Below are positions 10,657 to 20,622 of a DNA stretch of 64,000 nucleotides, piece after piece (the first letter of the stretch is position 1; each line of letters begins with the position of its first letter). The translations under genes were made by a program, and so were the position numbers. Below the pieces are notes generated by a model, which did no database searches, was not told the origin of the DNA, and saw nothing but the letters and a program-made list of their open reading frames with translations. Origin of the DNA: Fistulifera solaris. Lineage: Eukaryota; Bacillariophyta; Bacillariophyceae; Naviculales; Stauroneidaceae. Where the stretch lies: the NCBI GenBank assembly GCA_030295235.1, contig AP026164.1:744001-808000 (forward strand), in the 5' to 3' direction.

Positions 10657-11985
10657 ATGTCAACACGCAACGCAGCGTACCGAATTTCGGGGGCACATGA
10701 GTGCGGCTATGACGATGAAGATGATACCGATGGATCTCGTGCGGATCGCCACGGCTCAAGAGCTGGTAAATATGCTGAACGAGCTTCTTCTGACTATGCA
10801 GCCGGAGATGAAACAGATGATGAGCGTAATAGTTCTTTTGAGGGAGGAGGAGATGAGGCAACAAATCCTGATGACGAAGATGACGGTCATCATGTTGAAT
10901 CACCAAATGCGAAATATTATGAGCATATTTCCTCAAAGTCTCGCCTTAAGAGTGCCACTGTTGACCCAGGCACTCCCGGAAAAGTGGTTGAAACAGGAAA
11001 AGAACACACGGGTCGCTGGACTAAGGCAGAGCATGAAGCTTTCTTAGCTGGATTGAAAATGTACGGCAAAGAGTGGAAGAAGGTCGCCGCTAGAGTCAAG
11101 ACCAGAACTGTAGTCCAGACTAGAACGCATGCACAAAAATATTTTCAAAAGTTGCACAAAACATCAGAAGATTCAGGAAACGACTACGTTTCTCGCGCGG
11201 ATTTGGGAGTTTCTGGAGAAACGAAGCGTGGCAACAGCCAAAAGGCAAAGCGAACTACTGATACCGTTGCATCGACTCCGCTGATAGTACGCCCATTATC
11301 ACCAATGAGCAGGAAGCAAAATCGCCGATCCAGCAGCTCTACCTTTGATGCTGCACAAGTTATCTCGAATCTGAGTGGTGGTTCGAAACCGAATGCGCTA
11401 CAGAGTGTTAAATTGGTCCCCAGTTTGCCAACCACACCTTCCATCACTCCTCCTCTTAAGCACGGCTTTTCGACAGAACCTGGTTTACCGTCGTGGGTAT
11501 TGGGGGCCGCGCGGGGTCAAAATGGAACTGATAGCATGATCAAAATCGCTGCACCAGATCCGTCAATAAGTCTACGAAAGGGATTTCCAGAACCTTCTCC
11601 AGCCGCGACAGGAAAAAGAAAACTTGCAGAAATTGCTGCTGCTCGGATGCTTGCTGGTGTAGGAAGCAGTCCTTTAGCGTCGGGCGGTGTAGACGACTGT
11701 CCCCCAACGCCTCCGCCATCGTCGCTGGGACTTGTTGAGGCACCGTTTGTGCCTGCTCTTTCATTTTCGGGATTCAATTCACTGGAGACAAGGAACAAGG
11801 CTTCGTCTTTGGTGCCTCTTCAAATTGTCAACCCAGAGGCGCTTGGAGTGACATTCGGGGAGCAGCTCAAGAGAAAGAGGGACGGAGAAGGTTCACCCGT
11901 GACCCCATGGGAAGGCCAATTGAAGGCACTGGTAGATGAAAAAGTTACCAAAAAAAGTAGAAGCGGATTTTGGGCTGGGATTTGA
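10657..11985 (+). CDS. Myb-like SHAQKYF-type DNA-binding protein (probably the N-terminus of a Myb-ankyrin-HDAC fusion)
   Basis: Contains one Myb/SANT repeat of the SHAQKYF class at about residues 110-165 (GRWTKAEHEAFLAGLKMYGK, then WKKVAARVKTRT and THAQKYFQKLHK), a nuclear DNA-binding domain. The first ~100 residues are acidic and repetitive in D/E/G; the region after the Myb repeat is Ser/Pro-rich and low complexity. Start chosen at 10657 (MSTRNAAYR); the frame is open further upstream but without a better Met. The frame ends at 11985, only 20 bases before the first Met of the ankyrin-HDAC frame. The two frames overlap over an A7 run at about 11950-11956; losing one A there would fuse the proteins without a break. 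With that and the two shifts in the HDAC part, the combined spliced length is exactly 1164 codons. I lean to a single fused gene. Confidence 0.8.
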   Translation: MSTRNAAYRISGAHECGYDDEDDTDGSRADRHGSRAGKYAERASSDYAAGDETDDERNSSFEGGGDEATNPDDEDDGHHVESPNAKYYEHISSKSRLKSATVDPGTPGKVVETGKEHTGRWTKAEHEAFLAGLKMYGKEWKKVAARVKTRTVVQTRTHAQKYFQKLHKTSEDSGNDYVSRADLGVSGETKRGNSQKAKRTTDTVASTPLIVRPLSPMSRKQNRRSSSSTFDAAQVISNLSGGSKPNALQSVKLVPSLPTTPSITPPLKHGFSTEPGLPSWVLGAARGQNGTDSMIKIAAPDPSISLRKGFPEPSPAATGKRKLAEIAAARMLAGVGSSPLASGGVDDCPPTPPPSSLGLVEAPFVPALSFSGFNSLETRNKASSLVPLQIVNPEALGVTFGEQLKRKRDGEGSPVTPWEGQLKALVDEKVTKKSRSGFWAGI

Positions 11986-12004
11986 GTCAACATCACCTTT
12001 GGCC

Positions 12005-14215
12005 ATGTCTTTAGAACCGTCGTCTATCCGGAATCTTCTACCTGTCTGCGGACCAAGTAAAGGATATAATCGGAGTAAGGTCCACCAAGCTGTCTGCGAT
12101 ATTGATGACAAAGGCCTTGATGAACTTTTTAATGAACAGGATGTATCATAGCGGAAATGTGCTAAACCGACAAGATGATGCGGGCTTTCGCCCTCTTCAT
12201 TCAGCTTGTGCGATGATCCTCAAAGACCCGGATAGTGCCAAAACAATAACCAAGATCATTGGTCGGCTTTTTGGAATTGGGGGCCGACCCGTCACTGCAG
12301 GATAGTGACGGTAACACTTGCTTACACTGGGCAGCACGTTCTGGCGAGAAGAGTGTTGTTCGTCAATTGCTTCACAGGAATGCAGCAGTAGATGCTAGGA
12401 ATAAAAGCGGTGAAACTCCTCTTCATCACGCATTACGGTCTGGATTAAGGGGAATTGACGCTGCGGCCGAGCTTTTGGATAGTGGAGCTCGACCAAGTAT
12501 AACAGATAATCAATTTCGACGCCCCGTCGATGTAGCCGGGCAAGGCTTTCTTGACGAACCTCATTCCGTTACTTCACTTCGAGCAAAAGAACAAAATGCC
12601 AAAAAGTCGTCCAGCAAGGAGTTAAAAAAGTTGCTGAAAGATACTGCCGATGCAAGAAGGGAATCTCGTGCCAATTTGCTGATCCGGTCGCCTCAGTCTA
12701 GATCGCTAGTGCTTCATCACCCTGAATGTTTAGAACACCACCCGAAGTCATCCACTGATTGGGAGGCACCTGACCGAATCACGACCATCATAAGAAGAGT
12801 GATACCATCATTCGATTCCACTGGAGTTGCTGAAAACTCTGGCATTTTTCCTCATGAGGTTGTTGTTTCTCAGGAATTTGACCGTGCAACATTGAGCATG
12901 TTGAGCAGGGTGCATAGTACCGAGTACTTAGCCTTCGTCAACAATCTAAGCAACGATTTGAGGAATCAAGCCAGGGAGCCTCTGAGAAAGGGCGAAAGCT
13001 GTATCGAAGATGATGCTTGCAAACCACCCGTTGTCCCGTTTACTCCACTAGTCCAACGGACTATGATCAAGGTCGACGAATCAAGTGTTAAACTAAGCGC
13101 GAATTCTGATACCTCTTTCAGCTCAGGGTCTCTCAAAGCTGCGCGGAGGGCCGCAGGAAGCGTGCAGCATGCGGTTGATTGGTATGTTTCAATTGTCATT
13201 TATTTGTATGCGACGCTCTTTCACTTACCCACCTCTGCACGCCAGCGTCCTTGTCGGTAGAAATCGAAATGCATTCTGCGTCGTGAGACCGCCGGGTCAC
13301 CACGCAGGGATCAACGGCCTACTAGAAGGAGGAGAGTCGTGCGGTTTCTGTATTTTTAACAATGTTGCTGCCGGTGCACTTTATGCCATCTCAGATGATC
13401 GCCTTTTGTGTGAGCGTTGTGCTATTGTGGACATCGACGTCCATCACGGAAACGGAACAGAAGAAATTGTTAGGAGATGCAACGATCCCAGCAAGCTCTT
13501 CTTCTTTTCTATCCATTTATACGACAATGACAAGCGAAAAGGCAAAGGGCAGTTTCAGTATAAGTTCTATCCAGGAACTGGATCGGACGACGATTTAGCA
13601 CTGAACATTATAAACGTTCCGATTGTACCTCTCTGGAAAGATCAGGCATCACAATCACAAGCGTCACCCGTCAAAACCCACAACACTCGCAAGAAGACGA
13701 AGTCAACACAAGATGTCGTTGACGATTCTTCGACGGGAACAGGTCGAGGAAGTGACGGAGCAAGTGAAGGCGGATCAGGGAGTACATCGGTGGGCTCTCC
13801 AAGACATACGCCAGGAAAATCTGGACGCACAGCATATCGTGAAGCAATTTTAACACGGCTCTTACCATCACTCCGCGCGTTTAATCCAGATTTGATTATA
13901 ATCAGCGCCGGATTCGATGCATGCAAGGGTGACGTTGGAAACGCACGGCACGAGCGCGGAGGAGAGAAAATGGGTCTCGACCTGGAACCCGAAGATTATG
14001 CCTGGACCACGCGCAAGATTCTTGAGGTAGCTGATATGTGCTGTCACGGAAGAGTTGTATCGGTATTGGAAGGTGGATACGGTAGAACGCCGGTAGCGAA
14101 AGTTGAGGCTGGTGCCGAGGACAAACTGGATCGAACAGTTTTTGCGGAATGTGCGGTTCGACATCTACACGCCCTAATTGACCCATACGATTGCGAACAA
14201 CGTTTTACGTCGTGA
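12005..14215 (+). CDS. ankyrin-repeat class II-type histone deacetylase
   Basis: Zinc-dependent deacetylase of the HDAC superfamily, expected to remove acetyl groups from histones or other lysines. Ankyrin repeats at about residues 25-165 (GFRPLHSACA, GNTCLHWAARSG, GETPLHHALRSG). The HDAC domain begins near 238 with HHPECLEHH and EAPDRI, then RPPGHHAG, the metal and catalytic block DIDVHHGNGTEE, a Ser/Thr-rich insertion of ~65 residues (about 13630-13820), IISAGFDACKGD, and VLEGGYG. Intron at 13182-13245 (GTATGT...GCCAG, 64 bases) joins VD to CVLVGRN. The frame shifts near 12150 and 12262, both within ankyrin repeats and each fitting one extra base; 714 aa from the Met at 12005. It probably continues from the Myb protein upstream. 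Confidence 0.85.
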
Positions 14216-14752
14216 TTCCTGGGTTGATTTTGATCAATCTTAGATTTCTTTTAGAGGCTGCATTTTTGGCAGATGCCAAATATCAGTAAGAATATTTTTT
14301 GTGTTATTGCCATCAATGCGTATGTTTCGACGGATGTATTCTTTATTAAGGAAATAATTTGTAGACTTTTCAGGTGCCTGTCTCATTTTCATTGCGTGTC
14401 CCAGAGATAAGAGAAGTGGGTTAGACTGTTTGACTTGGTTCATAGCCACACAACGTACGATTCCCGGAGTAAAGGTTGAAAGACTCGTGACTGTTTCCAG
14501 TCGCGCAAATTTTGTGGGATTTTTTATTGTGATGGATGATGGAATCGATCAACCCGATAGATTGGAGATGCACGATAATAGCTTATACCAGGTACCAGCA
14601 TTCAACCTACCAGGAATCAAATCCAGCCTCATGGTTTGTGACTAAAAGCTATCTGCAACTAGAGTCTTCAGAAGAAAAACGTCACATTCTCGGCCTTTAA
14701 GGAGCCTTATGGCAACTATTCTAGAGCTACCAACTTCTGTCTGGCAATTAAC
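14216..14752. other. intergenic region
   Basis: About 540 bases between the HDAC stop and the SGNH hydrolase start. Small open frames on both strands lack any recognisable domain or splice structure. Nothing else seen. Confidence 0.4.
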
Positions 14753-15687
14753 ATGACAACGTTGGGTGTAGCTCTTTCTCCACCTGTGCGTGCTGTTGAC
14801 AAAGACCAGGACATTCGACTCGCTTTCATCGGTAACTCTATGATCTATTTTAACGACTCTCCTCGACTTGTTGAAAACATGTTGCGTAGCACCGGTTATA
14901 AAGTGAAGCAAGATTCATGCTTGCGCGGTGGGGCAACATTGTCGTCTCTTTGGGAACGAGGTAACGGAATGAAAGATTGCTTCCGGTCCAAGGCAGCTCT
15001 AATTCAGTCTACGAAGGAGATTCCAATGTATGATATCGGTTCGTCTACAGTCGAATCTTTGATCAAAGGGATGGAATTATCTAGTGAAAGCAGACCAGGT
15101 CGAAATATCTTGGTTGTAAACGACCATACACAATCGCCAGCTCGTTTGAGGAGTCGGGATGCTACCGCTGCCGCATTGCGAGATCATTACTTGCCTTGCA
15201 TGTACAAAAGCCTAAAAGATTCCGTTCTCGTTCTTTTCTGCAGACCCCTGCTTATCGTTTGGAAAAAATCAGAGGGACGGAGGACCTAGGGGACTTTGAC
15301 GAGTTCACGAACCGAACACGGGAGGGATATGGTCTCTACTCCGACATAGTCCAACAGGAAACAAGACTACGAGACGTCCCGTCAATCGTAAGCCAAGTAG
15401 CGCCTGTGGGTGAGGCCTTTCGTTGGTTGCGACAGCGAAACCGAGTCTTGTGGGAAAAGTTGTACAGTTATGACGATTTTCATCCAAGTCTGCATGGAAC
15501 ATGGTTACAAGCTTGTATTATATACACTTTGATTACAAAAGAACCACCTCCACTTTACCACGAAAGCTGGTGGCAATCGAGCCGATATCTCGTCGACCAA
15601 CTTCCATTTCCGACAAGCGTAGAGGCGGAAGAACTACGACAACTTGCTTGTGACATTTGTAAGTTATTATTGAGCTCATCAATCTAG
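14753..15687 (+). CDS. SGNH/GDSL-like hydrolase family protein
   Basis: Likely esterase-fold protein. The N-terminal FIGNSMIYFND block resembles SGNH block I with Gly-Asn-Ser in place of Gly-Asp-Ser, followed by a Gly-rich CLRGGATLSSLW segment that could carry the oxyanion Gly. The C-terminal DDFHPSLHGTW block supplies the Asp-x-x-His pair of block V. The middle (NILVVNDHTQSPAR, then APVGEAFRWLR) is typical of this fold. One base is missing near 15235 in a T4 run; about 311 aa with it. No signal peptide or membrane segment is obvious. Substrate unknown. The CTTTTCTGCAG just before the shift looks like an intron acceptor, but no donor gives a frame-correct intron. Confidence 0.65.
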
Positions 15688-16709
15688 ATAGAGCTTGTTT
15701 TGAAGTTTCTTCATCTCTTTCCATAATCTTCCCTTTAAGGATAGATAAAATTGCCAACTAAATCGACGGTATTTGCATGCTTCGAAGGTCGCCTTCCAAA
15801 AAAAGCATTCGTTTCTCTTGCAAAAAAAGACCCTTTAATACCACTTCCATTAAGCCCAAGTAAGTTTACGTTTGCTTCAGGGCCTCGGTTCGACGAGCAG
15901 AACGTGCGCGATCTCGCCTATTTTCTAGCCAGCAGTTTAGCTGCGCGCAAAGTACGATCGATGAAAGCAAAACAATCCCAGAGATCCACGTGACAATCTC
16001 TCGATTCCAGTCAGCAACATTTTGCTGATCTTGAACTTGCATGGTTCGCTCCTATCATGCTTTGAACTTCACGCACAACCGCTATTTCTCTAGTGTCCGC
16101 GGTTCTGTTCAGGAAAGAGAAAGTGATGGCGCAAGGCAAAAAATACATATGGACCGCATAACGAATATTGAAGTTGTCAGAATATCTGTCATAGAACCAT
16201 TCGAATGTGGATGTAATATTGTGTATCGATCACACAAATTTTCAAGTCTATTGGGCAACAATGCCATCATCGCTTTCTCCGGCATGGATAATCAATGGCG
16301 ATTGGCGATAATCGACATTTATTGGAGCATCAACTATAAAAAAAAACAACATATGCAATGTTGCGAATAATGTCTACGTGCATTTCACGCAGGCCCCGTA
16401 GGGAAAATTATCGACAGAGGAGGACCCGGATATTGTGTTACCTGGTTCACACTCACCATTATTATTATTATTGCACATCATCGTCACCATGAGCTTCTAT
16501 GAACACGGGCATTTGGAACCATTATTCGACAAAGCGACATCAAATACTTCATTGATTCTTCCACTTTGCTACTTTGTATTCACCTTGGGCTGTGCTAATT
16601 GAGGCTTTAGAACTAGAACGCAAAATCTCTCTCCATCGGATGACCGATCGATGATGCACAACACATTTACCGTTAAAAAAAGGATTTCACAAGCTTGACT
16701 TTTTCAAAG
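15688..16709. other. intergenic region upstream of gatB
   Basis: About 1 kb. Contains an (ATT)n microsatellite near 16459-16472 and some short open frames without recognisable features. Nothing supports a gene. Confidence 0.4.
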
Positions 16710-18497
16710 ATGCAACTCAAAAATTGTTTACGGGCACGATTTAACCAGAGAAATGCTCGTTTCTTCTCGAATTGGAAAGTTGACTCGTGGTCCGGTGAAG
16801 TAAAGCTGTCGAAAGGGGGACCTGTGTACCAAGTAATTGTGGGCTTGGAGATCCATGCGCAACTCAATATTCGCGACAAGCTTTTTTCACCGGCCATATC
16901 GTCCGGGATGTACGGTCAATCTTCTTCTATTTATCCATTTGACGTGGCCGTGCCTGGAAAGCTACCACTTTTGTCGGCCGAGGCAGTTCAGAAGGCTGTG
17001 CTCGTCGCGGCAGCGTTGCAATGCGACATTCATACTACTTCTCGCTTTGAAAGGAAGCACTACACCTATGCGGATTTACCGCTTTCTTATCAAATAACAC
17101 AACAACGTTGGCCTTTGGCTGAGAACGGACTGCTGGAATGCTCTTATTTGTCGACCCCGAAAAACAAACTGAACGACGGCCAGTTTGCTAGGTCTACTGG
17201 AAAATTTGATAGCAAACAATCAATTTGCTGTCGCATACAACGCGTCCAACTAGAACAGGATACCGGGAAAACAACATCTACTACTAGGAGTCAAATATGT
17301 AGCAATGGCTCTACCGAAAGTGATCTTTCTGCCGCAACCATAAAAACGACTTACTCTCTCGTCGACTTTTCGCGTGCCGGTTGCGCATTGGTCGAGATCG
17401 TTACAGCTCCCGATTTGAGATCCAGTCTACAAGCGGCTTCGGTGGTACACAGCTTACGCCATCTGCTGCGTTTCACGGGGACTTGTCTCGGCCGTATGGA
17501 AGATGGTAATTTGCGCGTGGATTGCAATGTGAATTTACAGAATGAGCAGCAACGGAGAACGCCCAGAATCGAAATTAAAAACTTGAATTCGATTCAGCAG
17601 GTTCGAGATGCGATCGAGTACGAGGCTGTTCGACAAGCCGAAAACTTTGAGAATTTAGTGGGTGGAGTGGAAGAGACGCGCACGTGGGACGTCTTGAAAC
17701 GAAAGACAACTCTTATTCGAACCAAAGATCAGGCTATTGACTATCGATTTCTTCCCGAACCTGACCTCCCTCCACTTGTGTTAAATGGACATGTTTTAGG
17801 TGTGCCGACAATCAAGCAATTCGTGTTGCGCAATTCACCGGAATTGCCAGCTTTGGCTGAACAGCGCTTGCGGTCGACTTATCAGCTAAGTGAATATCAT
17901 GCGCATGTAATCGCCAGAGACCCAGCGGCCATTCGACTCTTTGAAGAAGCCATGCATTTTGTAAATTATAGTTCCCTTGACACACAACCATCATTGGCAT
18001 CAAAAACGACCGCCAATCTATTATGTAACGACCTTTTCTCGCTGGTGAAGAAAGCAGCGGAACGTCAGGCACACGCATTCATCTTGGACGACGATGATGA
18101 GGTTGTATCCATGTCACATGCGAAAATCAATGGATCCCAGCTAGGCGAAATTGCTACGATGATTCTGCAAGAGCGAATATCTTCAACGATGGCAAAGAAA
18201 TTGCTTGCGTTGCTTTTCACCGATGAATGCGCCGATAGAAATCCCAGCGATCTTGCTCACGATCAAGGATTTCGGTTAATAACTGACCAAGAGGAGCTGC
18301 GAGAGTTGTGTAGAGCAATTTTGCGTGACCACCCAGAGGAAATTGAGGTGTACAAACGGGGAGGAAAATTCATTCAAAAGATGAACAAACTTTTTACGGG
18401 AAAAGCCATGTCATTGAGCAACGGTAATGCACATCCCGAACGATTACAGGATGCACTATGCGATGTCTTGAATGATGTGGCCCCTGGTATTAAGTAA
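16710..18497 (+). CDS. gatB: glutamyl-tRNA(Gln)/aspartyl-tRNA(Asn) amidotransferase subunit B, probably mitochondrial
   Basis: Subunit of the GatCAB complex that converts mischarged Glu-tRNA(Gln) to Gln-tRNA(Gln) in organelles; GatB holds the kinase-like site and the tRNA-binding tail. Seen: VIVGLEIHAQL at the start of the catalytic cradle, the PLLSAEAVQKA block, the YADLPLSYQITQ block, GRMEDGNLRVDCNVN, RIEIKNLNSIQQVRDA, and the DYRFLPEPDLPPL block, then the YqeY-like C-terminal helices. The first ~25 residues (QLKNCLRARFNQRNARFF) are rich in Arg and aromatic residues with no acidic residue, as expected for a mitochondrial presequence. Start taken at 16710. Single exon, no frameshift, 595 aa. 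The gene ends 29 bases from the opposing Nudix-like gene. Confidence 0.9.
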   Translation: MQLKNCLRARFNQRNARFFSNWKVDSWSGEVKLSKGGPVYQVIVGLEIHAQLNIRDKLFSPAISSGMYGQSSSIYPFDVAVPGKLPLLSAEAVQKAVLVAAALQCDIHTTSRFERKHYTYADLPLSYQITQQRWPLAENGLLECSYLSTPKNKLNDGQFARSTGKFDSKQSICCRIQRVQLEQDTGKTTSTTRSQICSNGSTESDLSAATIKTTYSLVDFSRAGCALVEIVTAPDLRSSLQAASVVHSLRHLLRFTGTCLGRMEDGNLRVDCNVNLQNEQQRRTPRIEIKNLNSIQQVRDAIEYEAVRQAENFENLVGGVEETRTWDVLKRKTTLIRTKDQAIDYRFLPEPDLPPLVLNGHVLGVPTIKQFVLRNSPELPALAEQRLRSTYQLSEYHAHVIARDPAAIRLFEEAMHFVNYSSLDTQPSLASKTTANLLCNDLFSLVKKAAERQAHAFILDDDDEVVSMSHAKINGSQLGEIATMILQERISSTMAKKLLALLFTDECADRNPSDLAHDQGFRLITDQEELRELCRAILRDHPEEIEVYKRGGKFIQKMNKLFTGKAMSLSNGNAHPERLQDALCDVLNDVAPGIK

Positions 18498-18526
18498 ACG
18501 GTGTTAAACTTGATGCGTTGCATCCT

Positions 18527-19288
18527 TTAATCAATTTCGCCAAGTTCCTTTAGTTTTCGCACGGCAAGAAGACATGCCCAAGAGCCGACCACAGTCATAT
18601 GGCCGCCATCGATCCACGTCATCAGTTGAATGATCGGTACATTCGACAGTATTTGCATACCTTCTTCCAGTTCATCTCGAGATCTAGCATTCGCGAATTC
18701 AACAGGAGTAGGATCGATAACGAGATAGACCGACAACCGGGTCGTTGAATATTTGTCCATGAGGATATTGACCACCAGCGGTTGCCATTTTCCACCTTTC
18801 AATCGACATTCTTCTTCGAGCTCAAACTGCGCCGCTATTAAAATAGGATCCTCATCTTCATTCAAATGTTTATCATCCACCATGCCAGCCGCTAATCCTA
18901 TCTTCATTCCGTCGGAAGCGGGCATGAACTCTCGTACCAGTGTTGTTGTCTTGGTTGCTGAGTTCCAAACGAAAATCAAAACGGCCTGATCGGTACCATT
19001 CTGCGTAACAATCTCAAAATCAGCATTCGCTCCACTCGGAAATTGGACTCGTCGATTCCAAAGACTTCTCCATTTTCCTTGAAAGAGGACAGTTTCCGAT
19101 AATTTGTGATGAAGTACGCTTTGAGGCTCACTATCGACAGCATCCCCTCGATAGACAAACGGAGGTTTTGACAATAGCTTATCTTTTCTCTTACTCCCTC
19201 CAAATGATCGTACTCCTGGAGCAGAGATGAAGCTCAAGAACACGACGAGGCAGCGAAAATGACACATTTGCTTCGTTTTGACCCCCAA
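18527..19288 (-). CDS. Nudix-like hydrolase with degenerate Nudix box, signal peptide
   Basis: Resembles the ADP-ribose pyrophosphatase branch of Nudix proteins. A region corresponding to the Nudix box lies at about residues 134-165 (GLAAGMVDD, then AAQFELEEEC): the metal-binding run of Glu is kept, but the usual Arg of the REUxEE core is Phe and the spacing between the Gly and the core is enlarged. Preceding strands (AVLIFVWN, TTLVREFMPA) and the following KYSTTRLSVYLVID fit the fold. The N-terminus (from residue 8: MCHFRCLVVFLSFISAPGVRSFGG) is a signal peptide; a Phe directly after the likely cleavage site is compatible with plastid import. 253 aa, single exon, no breaks. Activity is uncertain because of the altered box. 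Confidence 0.65.
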   Translation of the reverse strand: MGVKTKQMCHFRCLVVFLSFISAPGVRSFGGSKRKDKLLSKPPFVYRGDAVDSEPQSVLHHKLSETVLFQGKWRSLWNRRVQFPSGANADFEIVTQNGTDQAVLIFVWNSATKTTTLVREFMPASDGMKIGLAAGMVDDKHLNEDEDPILIAAQFELEEECRLKGGKWQPLVVNILMDKYSTTRLSVYLVIDPTPVEFANARSRDELEEGMQILSNVPIIQLMTWIDGGHMTVVGSWACLLAVRKLKELGEID

Positions 19289-19799
19289 AAGTTGGCTTCC
19301 GTTAATTCAATAATGTCACAAAAAACTTTAGATGCGTTTTGCTGAAAGAAATCCTTGCGATCCTTGGATAGAAATACTTGGCGTACTTTGTTTTTGTAAA
19401 GGTGGTGCCAAAGAAGAATGAGGCGGATAAAAAAGTGATGCGACGTTTCTTGTTGCGATGCTGTAAACAGCTGTAAGGCACAGAAAGGGTAGCAATCGAA
19501 GTTATTCAAAACAGATCAAGCATTAGTCAATACTTTGTCTTAAGCGACGACCCATTTTTAGAAAGAAAGAGATTGCTGAACATCCATGGATCACAATAAT
19601 TAGTTTTCTTCATAGTTTCCTTATCACAAGACGGGATTGAAAACACTTTTAAGTCGGAATCTCTTAAATGGCATTCTTTACGCCATATTAAAAGTTGATG
19701 CATTTTCTTGAAACACAATTGACGCTCATTCAATGCTACAACATGAGCAACATGAGTAGCCTCGATACAACAAGGGATGGATCCAATGATTGACTAACA

Positions 19800-19824
19800 C
19801 CTGTTGCTGTGAAACAGTGACAGG
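19800..19824. repeat. short hairpin, 11-bp stem with 3-base loop
   Basis: CCTGTTGCTGT pairs with ACAGTGACAGG around a GAA loop. All 11 positions pair if two G-U wobbles are allowed in RNA, which fits a transcribed structure slightly better than a DNA palindrome. Confidence 0.45.
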
Positions 19825-19897
19825 GATGTCGATCTTCTGAAATTAGGATGGTACCTATCTGACGGGACTGAACTCAATTTGAATATGGAACGGCATG

Positions 19898-19954
19898 AAA
19901 ATTCTGCCTCGTCGTAGACGCTACGTACAATCTTGTACTGGGAGGCAGAATTTT
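19898..19954. repeat. 57-base nested inverted repeat
   Basis: Perfect 13-base arms, AAAATTCTGCCTC at 19898-19910 and GAGGCAGAATTTT at 19942-19954. The 31-base interior holds a second inverted repeat, GTACAA facing TTGTAC. Could be a structured RNA, a cruciform, or a tiny terminal-inverted-repeat element. Confidence 0.5.
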
Positions 19955-20622
19955 AACGTCCTTCCCTGAACTTCCCATCTTTTTACGCCATAGTCAACCA
20001 TTAATTTTTATTTGTTAGGGACAAGGATTTCGCAAGGCGCGCCAAGATGCACGCACGCACGCGCAACGATGGACGCTTACAAAGTATTTAGCGGATAAAC
20101 ACGGCAAACGTGAAACGTGACGAAGAATCAAGTTTAATTAAAGAGCTCAATTCTTCAACGGATGGAATGATATAGAGATTTTTGTCACTGCTGTCCGTTG
20201 CTCATTGGTCCATCCTTAATGACATCGAGCCGCTCCTTGGAAAGCGCGCGCTTGCACGACTCTTTCGTTCGAGACGAACAATTACAAGGTAAACACACTT
20301 TGTGACACTGAGTGTGAATACGAAACAACACTGAACAGAACGAAGGGTAACCAAAGCCAATCATTAGCTCGACAGTTGATGTATTAAGCCTGAAGATGCG
20401 CCAAAGCTGCACTTTGATGGATGAAATGTCGATGAGGAAAGATGATAACAGTCATTTTACAACATTTCAACACAAGGGACGAAAAAAAAGTTGTTGCCTT
20501 TTACATCTGAAACGACCTCGACGTGACCGGCATCGCAGTGAAACAGATCATTCTTCGCCGAGCATGACATTTTCAATTAACAAAAAAGCAATAATGATGC
20601 ATGCAGTCTTTTCATCGCGCTG

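Larger units (their letters stand above)
19289..20622. other. long intergenic region with two hairpins
   Basis: About 1.3 kb without a recognisable gene, between the start of the Nudix-like gene and the membrane protein gene. It contains two strong potential hairpins (19800-19824 and 19898-19954) and a GCACGCACGCACGCGC run near 20050. Confidence 0.45.

Noticed and set aside
12142-12150. Candidate GT...AG intron in the ankyrin region
   Set aside because: Only nine bases long, too short to be spliced.
14430-14911. Short frames on both strands between the HDAC and SGNH genes
   Set aside because: No domain, no biased composition, no splice sites; length is within chance for this GC content.
15202-15243. 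Candidate 42-base intron in the SGNH hydrolase gene
   Set aside because: The acceptor looks good, but the length is a multiple of three and does not restore the frame; a missing base in the T4 run fits better.
16459-16472. (ATT)n microsatellite
   Set aside because: Very short simple repeat of no special interest.
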